DNA of 64,000 nt from Leptospira noumeaensis (GTDB taxonomy: Bacteria; Spirochaetota; Leptospiria; Leptospirales; Leptospiraceae). The notes below the pieces were generated by a model. The model was not told the DNA's origin. It did no database searches and saw nothing but the letters and a program-made list of their open reading frames with translations. Positions 17,403 through 26,460 of this stretch are shown piece by piece (within the stretch, counting starts at the first letter, position 1; each line of letters opens with the position of its first letter). The position numbers were made by a program, and so were the translations under genes. The stretch lies in the NCBI RefSeq assembly GCF_004770765.1, contig NZ_RQFK01000026.1:248001-312000 (forward strand), written 5' to 3'.

Positions 17403-19336
17403 GCCAGTCGGCATCTGAGTTTCGTTTAGAAACAAGTTTTCGTAAACGATTGTATTTTTTTACGGGGATGGTGGTATTCACTCTCACTGCGTACATCCTA
17501 CAACTGTTCAATTTACAAATTGTTCAAGGAAGTGAGAACTCATTAAAGGCCGAACGTTTTGTCCGTAGAAGTGAGTCCATTCCAGCAGACCGTGGGAATA
17601 TTTTTGATCGAAACTTTCTCACTCCGGAAACAAGCCAACCATTGGTCTCTAACTCCGCGTCACTCGATGTCATTCTGAATACAAGTTTACTTAAGAATGA
17701 TCCAAGAAAGGTAAAAGACTTTATTTATAAATTCTGCGAAGCCCTTTCTATCCCCATCGTTTATTACGAAAAAGAACTCCAAGACTCGCGAATGATTAAA
17801 AAAATTCGCTCCCGAGAACCCTTCGTACTTTTAGAGGGAATTTCACGCGAACAACAAGAAAGAATCCTTGTTTTGGATAATATCAATCGGTATGTGTATT
17901 TAGTTTCTTCACCAGCACGGGTTTACCACATGGGACCTGCTCTTTCGCATGTGACTGGTTATGTGGGAAAACCAACCACCAGTGATCTACAAGAAAAAGA
18001 AATCAAAACCTACCAACTTATCGGTAAAGGTGGGATTGAATCTCTTTATGACACAACCCTTCGTGGCCAAGATGGATTTCGAATTCAAAAAAGAAACACA
18101 GAAGGGAATATCGAGGAAGAACGTGTCATCGAACATTCTGTCCCCGGAAATAACTTAATTTTAACCATTGATCGTGATATGCAGATTGCCGCCTATCGTG
18201 CGCTAAAAGGTGTTCGAGGAACGGTTCTTGCGATCAAAGCAACAACGGGTGAAGTTTTGGCAATGGCTTCCAACCCTTCTTACGATCCCAATATCCTTTC
18301 TGGAAAAAATAAATTAGATCGTTCCAACCACTTCACTCGAGTTACCAATAACGGTGGATTTTTAAATTTAGCAATCCAGTCTAGGTTCCCACCGGCTTCT
18401 ACTTTTAAAACCCTAGTGGGTCTTGCGGCCATGGAAAGTGAACATAAAATCAATTTTGATCCCAAACAAACTTTTTCTTGTCCGGCAAATTTCACTCTAA
18501 AGTCAACCTTCAAAGGTGTTCCAGACCAAGTGTTTTATAACTGGGACAAAAAAAACCATGGGGAACTCAACCTTGCCCAAGCCTTAGAAAAATCTAACTC
18601 TGTATACTTTTATCAATTGGGATACAAATTAGGTGCAGAACCAATTCTCGCCTACTCACGGTTATTTGGTTTAGATAAAAAAACAGGAATCGATCTTCCT
18701 GGAGAAGCAACTGGGTTTATTCCAAGTTCTGATTGGAAAAAAAGAACTTATGGGAACAAATGGTTTGATGGAGATACAGTCAACCTCTCCATTGGACAGG
18801 GATTTATTTCTGTCACTCCTATTGAGATGGCTTTGTTTTATATGGCTGTTGTCAACAATGGAAAAATTTACAAACCATATGTGGTTTCTGAAATTAGAAG
18901 TCCACTTGATAACTCTCTCATCCAAAAAACAGAACCAACAATTCTACGAGACATACCTCTAAAAAGATCTACTGTGGAAGCGCTCAAAGAAGGATTGTAT
19001 TTAGTGGGATATTCCGGAACGGCTTCTGGGGTTCTCAACTCACCCACATTACCAGAAATTGCAGGGAAAACGGGAACTGCACAAACGAGAAGGAGAGGAG
19101 CATCTTCTTCCAACCATGCTTGGTTTATTGGATATGCACCTGTCAATGCACCTCCCGAAAAACAGATATTAGTTGCTGCATTCGTAGAATATGGTGTTGG
19201 TGGTGCGGCCTCTGCGGCTCCTGCGGCCCGTGAAGTATTTAAAGCGGCTTTTCCACCAGGATCTTTCCCAAGAACAGATAGATCACGTGCCAAAACCATG
19301 GAAGAAGAAGCACCCGTTGAACAAGAGGCATTTTAA
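17399..19336 (+). CDS. mrdA: Penicillin-binding protein 2 (elongasome transpeptidase)
   Basis: The 645-residue protein has one membrane helix (about 20-40), a dimerisation domain starting at [11 protein letters not shown] (61-71) and a transpeptidase domain. The catalytic SxxK is S334-K337 (PASTFK) and the KTG motif is GKTGTAQ near residue 558. The second motif reads SNS at 399-401 ([10 protein letters not shown]), where many PBP2 proteins have SxD or SxN. It crosslinks peptidoglycan during side-wall growth together with RodA. The gene overlaps mreD by 4 bases, and the last base of its stop is the first base of rodA. Confidence 0.94.
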   Translation: MSQSASEFRLETSFRKRLYFFTGMVVFTLTAYILQLFNLQIVQGSENSLKAERFVRRSESIPADRGNIFDRNFLTPETSQPLVSNSASLDVILNTSLLKNDPRKVKDFIYKFCEALSIPIVYYEKELQDSRMIKKIRSREPFVLLEGISREQQERILVLDNINRYVYLVSSPARVYHMGPALSHVTGYVGKPTTSDLQEKEIKTYQLIGKGGIESLYDTTLRGQDGFRIQKRNTEGNIEEERVIEHSVPGNNLILTIDRDMQIAAYRALKGVRGTVLAIKATTGEVLAMASNPSYDPNILSGKNKLDRSNHFTRVTNNGGFLNLAIQSRFPPASTFKTLVGLAAMESEHKINFDPKQTFSCPANFTLKSTFKGVPDQVFYNWDKKNHGELNLAQALEKSNSVYFYQLGYKLGAEPILAYSRLFGLDKKTGIDLPGEATGFIPSSDWKKRTYGNKWFDGDTVNLSIGQGFISVTPIEMALFYMAVVNNGKIYKPYVVSEIRSPLDNSLIQKTEPTILRDIPLKRSTVEALKEGLYLVGYSGTASGVLNSPTLPEIAGKTGTAQTRRRGASSSNHAWFIGYAPVNAPPEKQILVAAFVEYGVGGAASAAPAAREVFKAAFPPGSFPRTDRSRAKTMEEEAPVEQEAF

Positions 19337-20850
19337 TGGCTGATCGTAATACAGAAAAACTCGATTTTTTTCTCATCATCTCTGTTGTCCTCGTGGCAAT
19401 GGCAGGAGTTCTGACCTTATACACCCAGGAAGCTAATACAGCCGATGGACTTGGGCGATGGTACAAACAGTTCACCTTTGTTTTTGTAGGACTGATTTCT
19501 ATGTGGTTTATGTCGAGGATCAACTACCAGTTGATAGGTTCTTATGCCCTCTTCATTTATATCTTCTCTATTGTTTTACTTGTCCTTACCTTAATTCCAG
19601 GAATTGGATACCTTCCTTCCGGTCGTGGGGCAAGGTCTTGGTTAAAACTTGGACCCATCACCCTCCAAGCTTCTGAATTTTCAAAACTAGCCACAGTGAT
19701 TCTACTTGGTCAGTATTTGGTTTTGAAAGAAAAGGAAATGCACAAAATTACAGTGCTCATCATACCATTTATTATCTGTTTGGTGCCAATGTTATTTATC
19801 ATTTTGCAACCAGACTTTGGAACAGCAGTATCCTTTTTACCCATGTTATTCACCATGTTGTATTTAGGTGGTGCGGATATTTTACACGTTGGATCTTTAC
19901 TCACCTTCGGTGGAATTTCACTTATGGTTCCCATGTATCTTGCTTACTCACAACTGACACTCATCCAACCACTCATCGATTTACTTCGCAAAGATAACAA
20001 GGTAGAGTTAGTATCGATAGTGAACCAACTCCAAGGTAAAATTTGGTTAATTTTGGATGGGAAAAAAGTATCTGGACTCACCTTACCTGGAATCGAAAAC
20101 CCAAAAAACCTCCAAATGATTCGCGAAGCCGCAGAAATAGTCAAAGATGAATATGCGAGCGTTGGATATAAAATTCTATCCAATGAAGCCTTTATGTTTG
20201 GTCTTGGTGGAACACTGGCTCTGATTAGTCTTGTGATGATTTTTATCCGCATTGCTCGTGGTTCCAAACACTTAAGAAACTACTACATCACGATTGGAAT
20301 TTTGGGACTTTCTATTCTGTCTGCCATTGCAGTTCACAAATCCATCCCTTTCCGAGAAAACCAAGTCATTCGTCTCACTGCTTTTTTAAATCCTGACCAA
20401 TTCAAACAAGGTGCAGGTTACCAACTCCGAGCCTCCAAACCAGCTGTTGGATCGGGAAAGGTTTTTGGAAAAGGACTCTTTCACGGCGAGATGACGGAAG
20501 GACGTGTTCCACATGTTCCCGAATCGGGAACAGACTTTATTTTTGCATCCTGGGCGGAACAAACAGGATTTTTTGGAAGTGTACTTCTTTTGTTTTTTTT
20601 GATGTCGATCCCACTTCGAGGCCTACAAATCAGTTTTGAAAGTAAGGATAGATTTGGATCCCTTCTTGCCGCAGGGATTGTAGCCATGATTTTTTTCCAC
20701 ATTGCCATCAACGTAGGGATTGTGATTGGACTACTCCCAGTAACAGGTGTTCCACTTACATTTATGAGTTATGGTGGATCTCATTTGGTGATGGCTATGA
20801 CTGCCGTGGGAATTATCCTTTCCATTAAAAAACGTAAGTTTGCAAACTAA
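19336..20850 (+). CDS. rodA: RodA peptidoglycan glycosyltransferase with central insertion
   Basis: The 504-residue SEDS protein carries [20 protein letters not shown] (97-115) and LQPDFGTA (157-164). It also has [15 protein letters not shown] (350-364) and PESGTDFIF (395-403), whose Asp corresponds to the catalytic one in RodA. It polymerises lipid II with PBP2. E. coli RodA is about 370 residues. The extra length lies mainly between the helix ending near 203 and the RLTAFLNP motif at 346, and includes a soluble-looking loop (about 210-280). The gene starts on the last base of the mrdA stop. Confidence 0.93.
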   Translation: MADRNTEKLDFFLIISVVLVAMAGVLTLYTQEANTADGLGRWYKQFTFVFVGLISMWFMSRINYQLIGSYALFIYIFSIVLLVLTLIPGIGYLPSGRGARSWLKLGPITLQASEFSKLATVILLGQYLVLKEKEMHKITVLIIPFIICLVPMLFIILQPDFGTAVSFLPMLFTMLYLGGADILHVGSLLTFGGISLMVPMYLAYSQLTLIQPLIDLLRKDNKVELVSIVNQLQGKIWLILDGKKVSGLTLPGIENPKNLQMIREAAEIVKDEYASVGYKILSNEAFMFGLGGTLALISLVMIFIRIARGSKHLRNYYITIGILGLSILSAIAVHKSIPFRENQVIRLTAFLNPDQFKQGAGYQLRASKPAVGSGKVFGKGLFHGEMTEGRVPHVPESGTDFIFASWAEQTGFFGSVLLLFFLMSIPLRGLQISFESKDRFGSLLAAGIVAMIFFHIAINVGIVIGLLPVTGVPLTFMSYGGSHLVMAMTAVGIILSIKKRKFAN

Positions 20851-20858
20851 ACACCACC

Positions 20859-21623
20859 ATGAAACCAACCAAAAAAGTATTGGGGGCAGAAGAGTTCTTT
20901 CAGATCAAAATTAAATTAGAAAATGAATTGATCCGTCTGGAAGAACTCGAAAGAGAATCAAAAGACCACCTTACAAACATTTTGGGTTATTCAGAAAAAT
21001 TAATCCAACTTTCCGAGTCCAACGAATCTCCCTATTTTTTACAAAGAAGCAGGCGCCTCAGTACAGAACTTCATAAGTTCCAAATCAGAAACGAATACAA
21101 ACAGAAAGAGTTTGATTCAATTTTCCATATTTTAGATAAAATCAAATCAGAAGACAAAATTGAATTTTTAGATTCTGCCTTAAAAAACAGAATCACTCGG
21201 ATTGCAAACCGCATCTCTGACAAAAAACAAACACCGATAGTTCCCAAAAACTTAACCGGTAAACTAGTATTTATTTGTTATGTGTTAGAAGGAGTAAACT
21301 TTCTAATTCCAAAAAAAAGTTATCGAATCCTACGAGATATTCCCGCCTTTAAAAAACAATTACGGATAAAAGATAAATCAGTTCCCCTATTCCCTGGGCC
21401 CGGTTTTGTTTTGATGGAAGAAGGTGAAAAAAAACAAAAAAATGTAATTCTAATGAAGGATAGTTCTAAAAAAGAATTTGGATTTTATTTTGATGAATTG
21501 AAAGAAGATTGGGCAGTCTCCAAATCCTCTCTAGACGGATTGTTAGAAAAAGACTCTACCAACGGTCAAATCATTGGAAAAATCAAACGAAAAGGAAAAT
21601 TATACCACTTAGTGAAAATCTAA
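20859..21623 (+). CDS. Coiled-coil protein with possible divergent CheW-like domain
   Basis: The 254-residue soluble protein has a helical N-terminal half with probable coiled coil (about 12-60). The C-terminal half (about 134-254) has an order of strands like CheW: KLVFICYVLEGVNFLIPKK, then SVPLFPGPGFVLM, then KKEFGFYFDEL, ending IIGKIKRKGKLYHLV. The GFYFDEL and IxGxxxxxGxLYHL pair match where CheW has its GLxVDxV and YIxGxxxxxGxxxxL signatures. This is a remote resemblance and may be wrong. It follows rodA by 8 bases, so it is probably the last gene of the cell-shape operon. Its 3' end overlaps ribF by 15 bases. Confidence 0.6.
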   Translation: MKPTKKVLGAEEFFQIKIKLENELIRLEELERESKDHLTNILGYSEKLIQLSESNESPYFLQRSRRLSTELHKFQIRNEYKQKEFDSIFHILDKIKSEDKIEFLDSALKNRITRIANRISDKKQTPIVPKNLTGKLVFICYVLEGVNFLIPKKSYRILRDIPAFKKQLRIKDKSVPLFPGPGFVLMEEGEKKQKNVILMKDSSKKEFGFYFDELKEDWAVSKSSLDGLLEKDSTNGQIIGKIKRKGKLYHLVKI

Positions 21624-22541
21624 AATATCAATAGCAGTAGTTTTATCTTTTGTTAGTTGGTCTTTTAATTCTTCCAAACCACTAAATTTTTTCTCATCTC
21701 TGATTTTATGAACAATTTCTAATTCGACTTCTTTCCCATACAAATCACCGTCAAAATCAAAAATATTTACTTCTACATGAAGTCCCAATCCATCAAAGGT
21801 AGGATTGTGGCCAATGTTCACCATTCCCTTATGGTCTTTCCCATCAAACTTCGCAAAACAAGCGTAAACGCCAATGGCTGGCAAAAGTTTATCTTCCGGA
21901 ACTTTGATATTTGCCGTGGGAAATCCAATGGTTCTTCCTCGTTTGGCACCTTCGAAAACAATCCCAGTGATATGATAATTTCTACCGAGAAGGATTTTGG
22001 CATCTTCCATTTCACCTTTTTCCAAAAACCCTCGAATGAGAGAGGATGATATTTTGCTTTCTTTTTTTAAGACAGCTTCTTTTAATTCGACCGCATAACC
22101 ATACTTAGTTCTGTTAGAATCAAGTAACGTAAAGTCACCACGGCGCTGGGCTCCAAAAAAATGATTATAACCAATGACAATGTGTTTGGCGTTCAAAGTT
22201 TGGATCATAATTTTTTCTAAAAAGTCTTCTGCTGACATTTTAGAAAGTTCCAAAGTAAAATCCAAAACTAGTAAATAATCAATCCCGAACCCACGGATGA
22301 GTTCTTCTTTTTCCTTTTCCGACGATAAATATTTAAAATTGGGTTTTTTGCCGAGGACAACGGAAGGGTTCGGAAAGTATGTTACGACTACCGAAGGTAA
22401 ACCCAGTTCCTTTGCCTTTTCTACAGTACGAAGGAGTAAAGTCTGATGGCCCACATGGATTCCATCAAAGTTTCCGAGAGTCAAAGATGAGCCATTTTGA
22501 AACTCGTTTTGGATCAATTCTAATGAGCGAATAATTTTCAA
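21609..22541 (-). CDS. ribF: Bifunctional riboflavin kinase / FAD synthetase
   Basis: The 310-residue protein has the usual RibF length. The adenylyltransferase domain shows LTLGNFDGIHVGHQ (residues 21-34) and VIGYNHFFGAQRRGD. The kinase domain shows GRTIGFPTANI (about 200-210) and the closing VNIGHNPTFDG. It makes FMN and then FAD from riboflavin and ATP. The start codon is TTG (minus strand of 22539-22541), as no ATG is available upstream of the conserved motif; no clear ribosome site is seen. The gene converges on the coiled-coil gene with a 15-base overlap. Confidence 0.95.
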   Translation of the reverse strand: MKIIRSLELIQNEFQNGSSLTLGNFDGIHVGHQTLLLRTVEKAKELGLPSVVVTYFPNPSVVLGKKPNFKYLSSEKEKEELIRGFGIDYLLVLDFTLELSKMSAEDFLEKIMIQTLNAKHIVIGYNHFFGAQRRGDFTLLDSNRTKYGYAVELKEAVLKKESKISSSLIRGFLEKGEMEDAKILLGRNYHITGIVFEGAKRGRTIGFPTANIKVPEDKLLPAIGVYACFAKFDGKDHKGMVNIGHNPTFDGLGLHVEVNIFDFDGDLYGKEVELEIVHKIRDEKKFSGLEELKDQLTKDKTTAIDILDFH

Positions 22542-22586
22542 AGGGGGACTTGTCTCGTAATCCGATACTTCTAGTAGGTGCTACCA

Positions 22587-23144
22587 TTGAAACTACGAAT
22601 CCTTCTCCTTACGGCAATCTTTTTATCAAACTTAGTTTCCGTGTTCGCATCTGACTCCCTCATTCCCAAACAGGAGTTTGGATTGGAAGAAGGTCTCCTA
22701 CCGGAGGACATTGCCACCTACCCTGAATTAAAAACCTGGGCCATTTACCAATCCTATGAATTGGAACCAGATGCACCCCCACTTGGACTTCAAGATTACA
22801 TATGCCGGATGGTTCCAGAAACGGGGCTTCGTTTCCTTTTGGAAAAATCCATTATTTCGAAATCCACTGTCTATCTCTATTTGGACATAACTCGTTACAG
22901 ACCACTCAAAGGTTCCAAATTCAAACCGAGGAAGTTAAACATTCTGGTGAATGGAAGGCCCAAACTTTCTATCTATGCAGACAAAAACCAAAGTTTTCCG
23001 AATCCTGTAGAAATTCCTCTAGAACCTTCCGAATATCCAGACGGAAAGATCTATGTAGACCTGGTTCCTAGTAACAACTCACTGGGAAGGTTTTGGGGGG
23101 TTTGGGATGCATTTATCTTGGAGAATCGACTGACGAGAGAGTGA
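22587..23144 (+). CDS. Secreted protein of unknown function
   Basis: I favour a TTG start at 22587, 8 bases after an AGG (22576-22578). It yields MKLRILLLTAIFLSNLVSVFA, a clean signal peptide with cleavage after VFA, and 185 residues in all. A GTG at 22578 would add three residues but overlaps the ribosome site. The mature protein has two acidic N-terminal segments and then a beta-rich region (RKLNILVNGRPKLSIYAD, KIYVDLVPSNNSLGRFWGVWDAFI) that suggests a jelly-roll or carbohydrate-binding-like fold. No family recognised. Confidence 0.65.
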   Translation: MKLRILLLTAIFLSNLVSVFASDSLIPKQEFGLEEGLLPEDIATYPELKTWAIYQSYELEPDAPPLGLQDYICRMVPETGLRFLLEKSIISKSTVYLYLDITRYRPLKGSKFKPRKLNILVNGRPKLSIYADKNQSFPNPVEIPLEPSEYPDGKIYVDLVPSNNSLGRFWGVWDAFILENRLTRE

Positions 23145-23152
23145 AAAGAAAA

Positions 23153-23497
23153 CTAAACTGCGTATTTTTCGCGGTATTCGTCTTCGCCAATGGTTTGGAA
23201 GTAACTGGTAAGGCCTGCCACTTTAAAAACTTTCTCAATCGCCGGTTTCATATTGGCAATGGAAAACTTTCCCTTGAGTTCCTGGACATAATTCAACTGT
23301 TTGATGAGCATTCCAATTCCAGAGGAATCAATATAATTGAGTTTCTCTAAATTGATGATGACATGAAGATTTTCGGTCGGTTGTGTGGGAACATTGGTTT
23401 CCAGGAAGTTTTTAAAATCCAGGGAAGTGTAAATGTCCAAACTTCCAGAAATGCTGATCACATAGGCGTCTGCATTTTTTTTTAGATTTATTTCCAT
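23153..23497 (-). CDS. STAS-domain anti-sigma factor antagonist
   Basis: The 114-residue protein is a single STAS domain. The phosphorylatable serine is S58 in NYIDSSGIGML. The early SISGSLDIYTSLDFKNFL and late KVFKVAGLTSYF fit the family. In partner-switching systems, unphosphorylated STAS protein binds an HATPase kinase and frees its target, and a PP2C phosphatase such as that at 527-2038 restores that state. It is monocistronic, so its kinase and phosphatase partners are encoded elsewhere. A good ribosome site (AAGG) precedes the ATG. Confidence 0.9.
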   Translation of the reverse strand: MEINLKKNADAYVISISGSLDIYTSLDFKNFLETNVPTQPTENLHVIINLEKLNYIDSSGIGMLIKQLNYVQELKGKFSIANMKPAIEKVFKVAGLTSYFQTIGEDEYREKYAV

Positions 23498-23615
23498 GGT
23501 AGACCTTCCGCAAGGATCGGGTTTTTGCGTTTTTTATCAACCTTATTTTTAACAAATTAATGATTTCATTTCAAAAGTCGAAAATATATATAGAGTCTAC
23601 TATCTGGGAGTTCGT

Positions 23616-24335
23616 ATGCGCATCTCGTTTGTCCTAATTTTATCCTTTCTACTCACCGTTGGCCTAATGGCTGCGGATGAAAAAAATGAACCTGTCAGCC
23701 AAGCAGATTCTCAAAAGTTAAATCCGGATGGAAGTATTGCCCTCATCCCTTATAACGCAAAACAACAGCAGAAGATCGAAAGGATCGGCAAAGAAGTCGA
23801 TGATTACCATGCTGTTATCAATGAGAAGGTGAAATTCCTTAGTTTTGAAAAGAAAATCAAAGACAGTCGTTACGGCCAAGTCACCAATGCAAGGGAAATC
23901 CACCTTCCATTTGAACCTAGTTATGTATTACACAGTCGTTTTGTAATGAAGTTAAAAGGTGGTGGCGGAGCAGAAGGCGGTGGATTTTCATTAGATGAAA
24001 TTTCCTTTTGGTCTAGAAAATCACTCACAGAAAAAGGCAAAGACCCTATCACCACTTACCGTGAATTAAAAAACAATGCAAGTGGTGGAGTGAAAGGACT
24101 TGTTCTTTCTGTTCGCACAGTGACCAATGCGGATGACAATACACTGAGCTTCGAGTTGGAAAAAATCCAAAGCCCATGGGAAAGATTACGCCTAGCAACC
24201 GCTTACCGAGACAGACTCCGTGAAGTTGTAAGAACCATTGACCGATACATCCAAGCAAAAGGTGGTTTGGAAACCAGAATGGTTTCTGAATCCATTATGG
24301 AAGTTTCCGTCAGCGGGGATTTCCAAGAACCATAA
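23616..24335 (+). CDS. Secreted protein of unknown function
   Basis: The 239-residue protein has a signal peptide (RISFVLILSFLLTVGLMAA, cleavage near LMAAD). The mature part is charged. It contains a helix with QQKIERIGKEVDDYHAV, a Gly-rich loop (KLKGGGGAEGGGFSLDE) and a final helix (ERLRLATAYRDRLREVVRTIDRYI). It is probably periplasmic or attached to the flagellar or outer-membrane region. I cannot assign a family; comparison with the leptospiral flagellar sheath proteins FcpA and FcpB would be a sensible first test. A GGGAG ribosome site precedes the ATG. Confidence 0.6.
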   Translation: MRISFVLILSFLLTVGLMAADEKNEPVSQADSQKLNPDGSIALIPYNAKQQQKIERIGKEVDDYHAVINEKVKFLSFEKKIKDSRYGQVTNAREIHLPFEPSYVLHSRFVMKLKGGGGAEGGGFSLDEISFWSRKSLTEKGKDPITTYRELKNNASGGVKGLVLSVRTVTNADDNTLSFELEKIQSPWERLRLATAYRDRLREVVRTIDRYIQAKGGLETRMVSESIMEVSVSGDFQEP

Positions 24336-24350
24336 TTTGGCGCGGGTGGC

Positions 24351-25058
24351 ATGAGTTTTTCCATACCACCGCAACATTCCAACCTTTACGAAGTCCTAGA
24401 GATTCCTTTTGGTGCCACGACGGAAGAGATTAAATCCTCTTTCCGTCATTTGGTAAAACAATTCCATCCTGATAATCCATTCACTGGTTCTTATTCTAAA
24501 TTCCAAAACCTTTACTTTGCCTACCAAACCTTAACCGGCGAGGGGCGTAAGTTGTACGATGATGAATTTAAAAAAAACTATGCCCGTGAATTTTTAAAAC
24601 GCAAACTCGAAGAACATCCAGTTGTATTACCAGTTTCTCGCATTCGGTTCACAACAGGAATTTTAGAACTCGCCAAACGTGGACTCATGCGGAAAGGATT
24701 TCGGAACAAAGATAGACGCAAAGTCACTGGCATTGATTATGATTTGATTATAGATTTAAAGGAATCAGAAATCATTCGACCTGTGATCGCAGTGATTCCC
24801 TTAACAGTCAGAATTGTTTGTAGAGATTGTATGGGTGGTGACCCACATTGTTCCGCTTGTAGTGGACGCGGTAGTTATAAAGGATACAAAAATCTAAAAG
24901 TAGAATTCCCTAGGTCGGCCCTCGTCCATGGTAAGGTTTTTGAATTTGACCTTTCTAAATTTCGACCTGATTCTTTTACCCATTTTAAGAAAAAGTACCT
25001 GCGGGTGAAACTCTTGGTTCACAAAAATATCCCTTTACGGGTTAAGAGTGCCGTCTAA
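24351..25058 (+). CDS. J-domain (DnaJ-like) protein with reduced zinc-finger motif
   Basis: The 235-residue protein has an N-terminal J domain (about residues 10-75) with the essential HPD at 39-41 (KQFHPDNPF), needed to stimulate DnaK ATPase. A short Cys-rich segment follows near residue 160: CRDCMGGDPHCSACSGRGSY, two CxxC pairs, the second in CxxCxGxG form. This looks like half of the DnaJ zinc centre (one zinc instead of two). A C-terminal beta region follows. It is a specialised co-chaperone, not the canonical dnaJ. It starts 15 bases after the preceding secreted-protein gene. Confidence 0.85.
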   Translation: MSFSIPPQHSNLYEVLEIPFGATTEEIKSSFRHLVKQFHPDNPFTGSYSKFQNLYFAYQTLTGEGRKLYDDEFKKNYAREFLKRKLEEHPVVLPVSRIRFTTGILELAKRGLMRKGFRNKDRRKVTGIDYDLIIDLKESEIIRPVIAVIPLTVRIVCRDCMGGDPHCSACSGRGSYKGYKNLKVEFPRSALVHGKVFEFDLSKFRPDSFTHFKKKYLRVKLLVHKNIPLRVKSAV

Positions 25059-25069
25059 AAAGGAAATCG

Positions 25070-26086
25070 ATGGAAAAGATTCCCAAAGTTTTATTTCTAA
25101 ATCCACTCTATAAGGAAAAAATTTGGGGAGGCCGAAAGTTCGAAACTAAACTTGGCCGAAACATTCCAGAAGGACAAATTGGCGAATCTTGGGAAGTTTC
25201 CGTTTATGGATCAGACATTTCTCCCATCATAAATCCTGAGTTTCAAAATACTCCATTAACAGACATTATACGAAAAGCACCAAATGAAGTTTTAGGAAAA
25301 CCATTTGCCAATTCAGGTCTCCCTTTACTTGTCAAAGTGATTGATGCCAAAGAAAAACTTTCTGTCCAAGTACATCCGGACGATGATTACGCACTCAAGT
25401 ATGACCCCAAATCCAATGGCAAAAAAGAATGTTGGTATGTTTTGTCTGCAGATCCAGGAGCAGAACTCGTTGTTGGATTTGATACAAACACAACCCGTGA
25501 AGAATACGAATCTCTTGTAAAACAAAATCTAGGAGAAACTGTTCTACGAAAATGGAAGGTCAAACCAGGGGATGTTTTTTTATTAAATCCAGGAACCATC
25601 CATGCCATCGGAGGAGGAGTTCTCCTTTTAGAAGTCCAACAATCTTCTGACTCAACATACAGAGTTTACGACTATGGAAGATTAGGTGACGATGGAAACC
25701 CAAGAGAACTCCATTTAGAAAAAGCCCTGGCAGTATTGAATTTTCAATCCTCAAATGGTTCGGAAAAACAAACAAAACAACTCATCACTTACCATCCATT
25801 CCCAAGATACCTTTTTACCTCAAATGACAAATTTAGATTAGAGTCTTGGGAATTTAACCAGGCGCAAAATTTCAATTTTTCACAGTTATGCGACCCTGTA
25901 ACGTTTGGAATTTTTTATACAATTTCTGGATCGGTTTATTTTCCTGAATTACAAAAGTTGGTGGGAGCAAACCAAACCTTTATGGTGACAGCTTCAGGAT
26001 TTTCTGAAACCATATCTGCCTTCGCTGAGACAGGTACCAAACTAGCCTTTATGTCTGCTGGTTTGAATCACGTAAAATATCAATAA
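25070..26086 (+). CDS. manA: Mannose-6-phosphate isomerase, class I
   Basis: The 338-residue protein matches the short Bacillus-type ManA. It opens LNPLYKEKIWGGRKF (10-24) and has IGESWEVS (37-44). The zinc ligands are visible as Q100 and H102 (SVQVHPDD), a Glu in KKECWYVL and a His in PGTIHAIGGG (about 174-183). It interconverts mannose-6-phosphate and fructose-6-phosphate and so feeds GDP-mannose and surface-polysaccharide synthesis. It is preceded by the J-domain gene with an 11-base gap, so co-transcription is possible. Confidence 0.92.
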   Translation: MEKIPKVLFLNPLYKEKIWGGRKFETKLGRNIPEGQIGESWEVSVYGSDISPIINPEFQNTPLTDIIRKAPNEVLGKPFANSGLPLLVKVIDAKEKLSVQVHPDDDYALKYDPKSNGKKECWYVLSADPGAELVVGFDTNTTREEYESLVKQNLGETVLRKWKVKPGDVFLLNPGTIHAIGGGVLLLEVQQSSDSTYRVYDYGRLGDDGNPRELHLEKALAVLNFQSSNGSEKQTKQLITYHPFPRYLFTSNDKFRLESWEFNQAQNFNFSQLCDPVTFGIFYTISGSVYFPELQKLVGANQTFMVTASGFSETISAFAETGTKLAFMSAGLNHVKYQ

Positions 26087-26095
26087 ACTCACCTA

Positions 26096-26122
26096 TTGAC
26101 AATTCAATAGAATTGGTATAAT
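26096..26122 (+). promoter_or_regulatory. Sigma-70-type promoter with consensus boxes
   Basis: TTGACA (26096-26101) and TATAAT (26117-26122) are both perfect consensus hexamers. The spacer is only 15 bases, two short of optimum. A ribosome site AGAGG (26132-26136) and the ATG at 26142 follow. This should drive strong or tunable expression of the small exported protein. Confidence 0.65.
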
Positions 26123-26141
26123 AGTCTCGAGAGAGGTTACT

Positions 26142-26444
26142 ATGAAAAAATTTATTTCCCTATTACTCGTGTTAGCATCTACATCTGTATTTGCTTTGTC
26201 TGAATTGGAGAACCTGATGATTAAAGAGGCAAATTCTCCAGAAAGTAAACAGGCAGCACGTTCTTACTTAAATTCCATCGCGAAAGAGAAGGAAGCAAAT
26301 GCAGTAAGACACGAAAAAATGGCAGGAAACAACGGCGGGAAAGCAATCAGCCAAGCAAAGTTTAAAGAACATTGCCTGACCCTTGCAAAAGAATTTCGAG
26401 CGGAAGCGGAAGAATACAAAAAAGCCGCAGCTGATTTAAAATAA
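26142..26444 (+). CDS. Small exported alanine/lysine-rich helical protein
   Basis: The 100-residue protein has a signal peptide (MKKFISLLLVLASTSVFA, cleavage after VFA). The mature ~80-residue helical protein is rich in Ala, Glu and Lys (ARSYLNSIAKEKEANAVRHE, LAKEFRAEAEEYKKAAADLK). It has a single Cys. It lies behind a promoter with consensus boxes, so it is probably abundant, perhaps a periplasmic coiled-coil or stress protein. No family recognised. Confidence 0.65.
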   Translation: MKKFISLLLVLASTSVFALSELENLMIKEANSPESKQAARSYLNSIAKEKEANAVRHEKMAGNNGGKAISQAKFKEHCLTLAKEFRAEAEEYKKAAADLK

Positions 26445-26460
26445 AATTTGATTTTTACCC

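Noticed and set aside
23616..24335. Assignment as a flagellar sheath protein (FlaA or FcpB).
   Set aside because: Size and signal peptide would fit, but I could not match any specific motif, so it is left as an unknown secreted protein.
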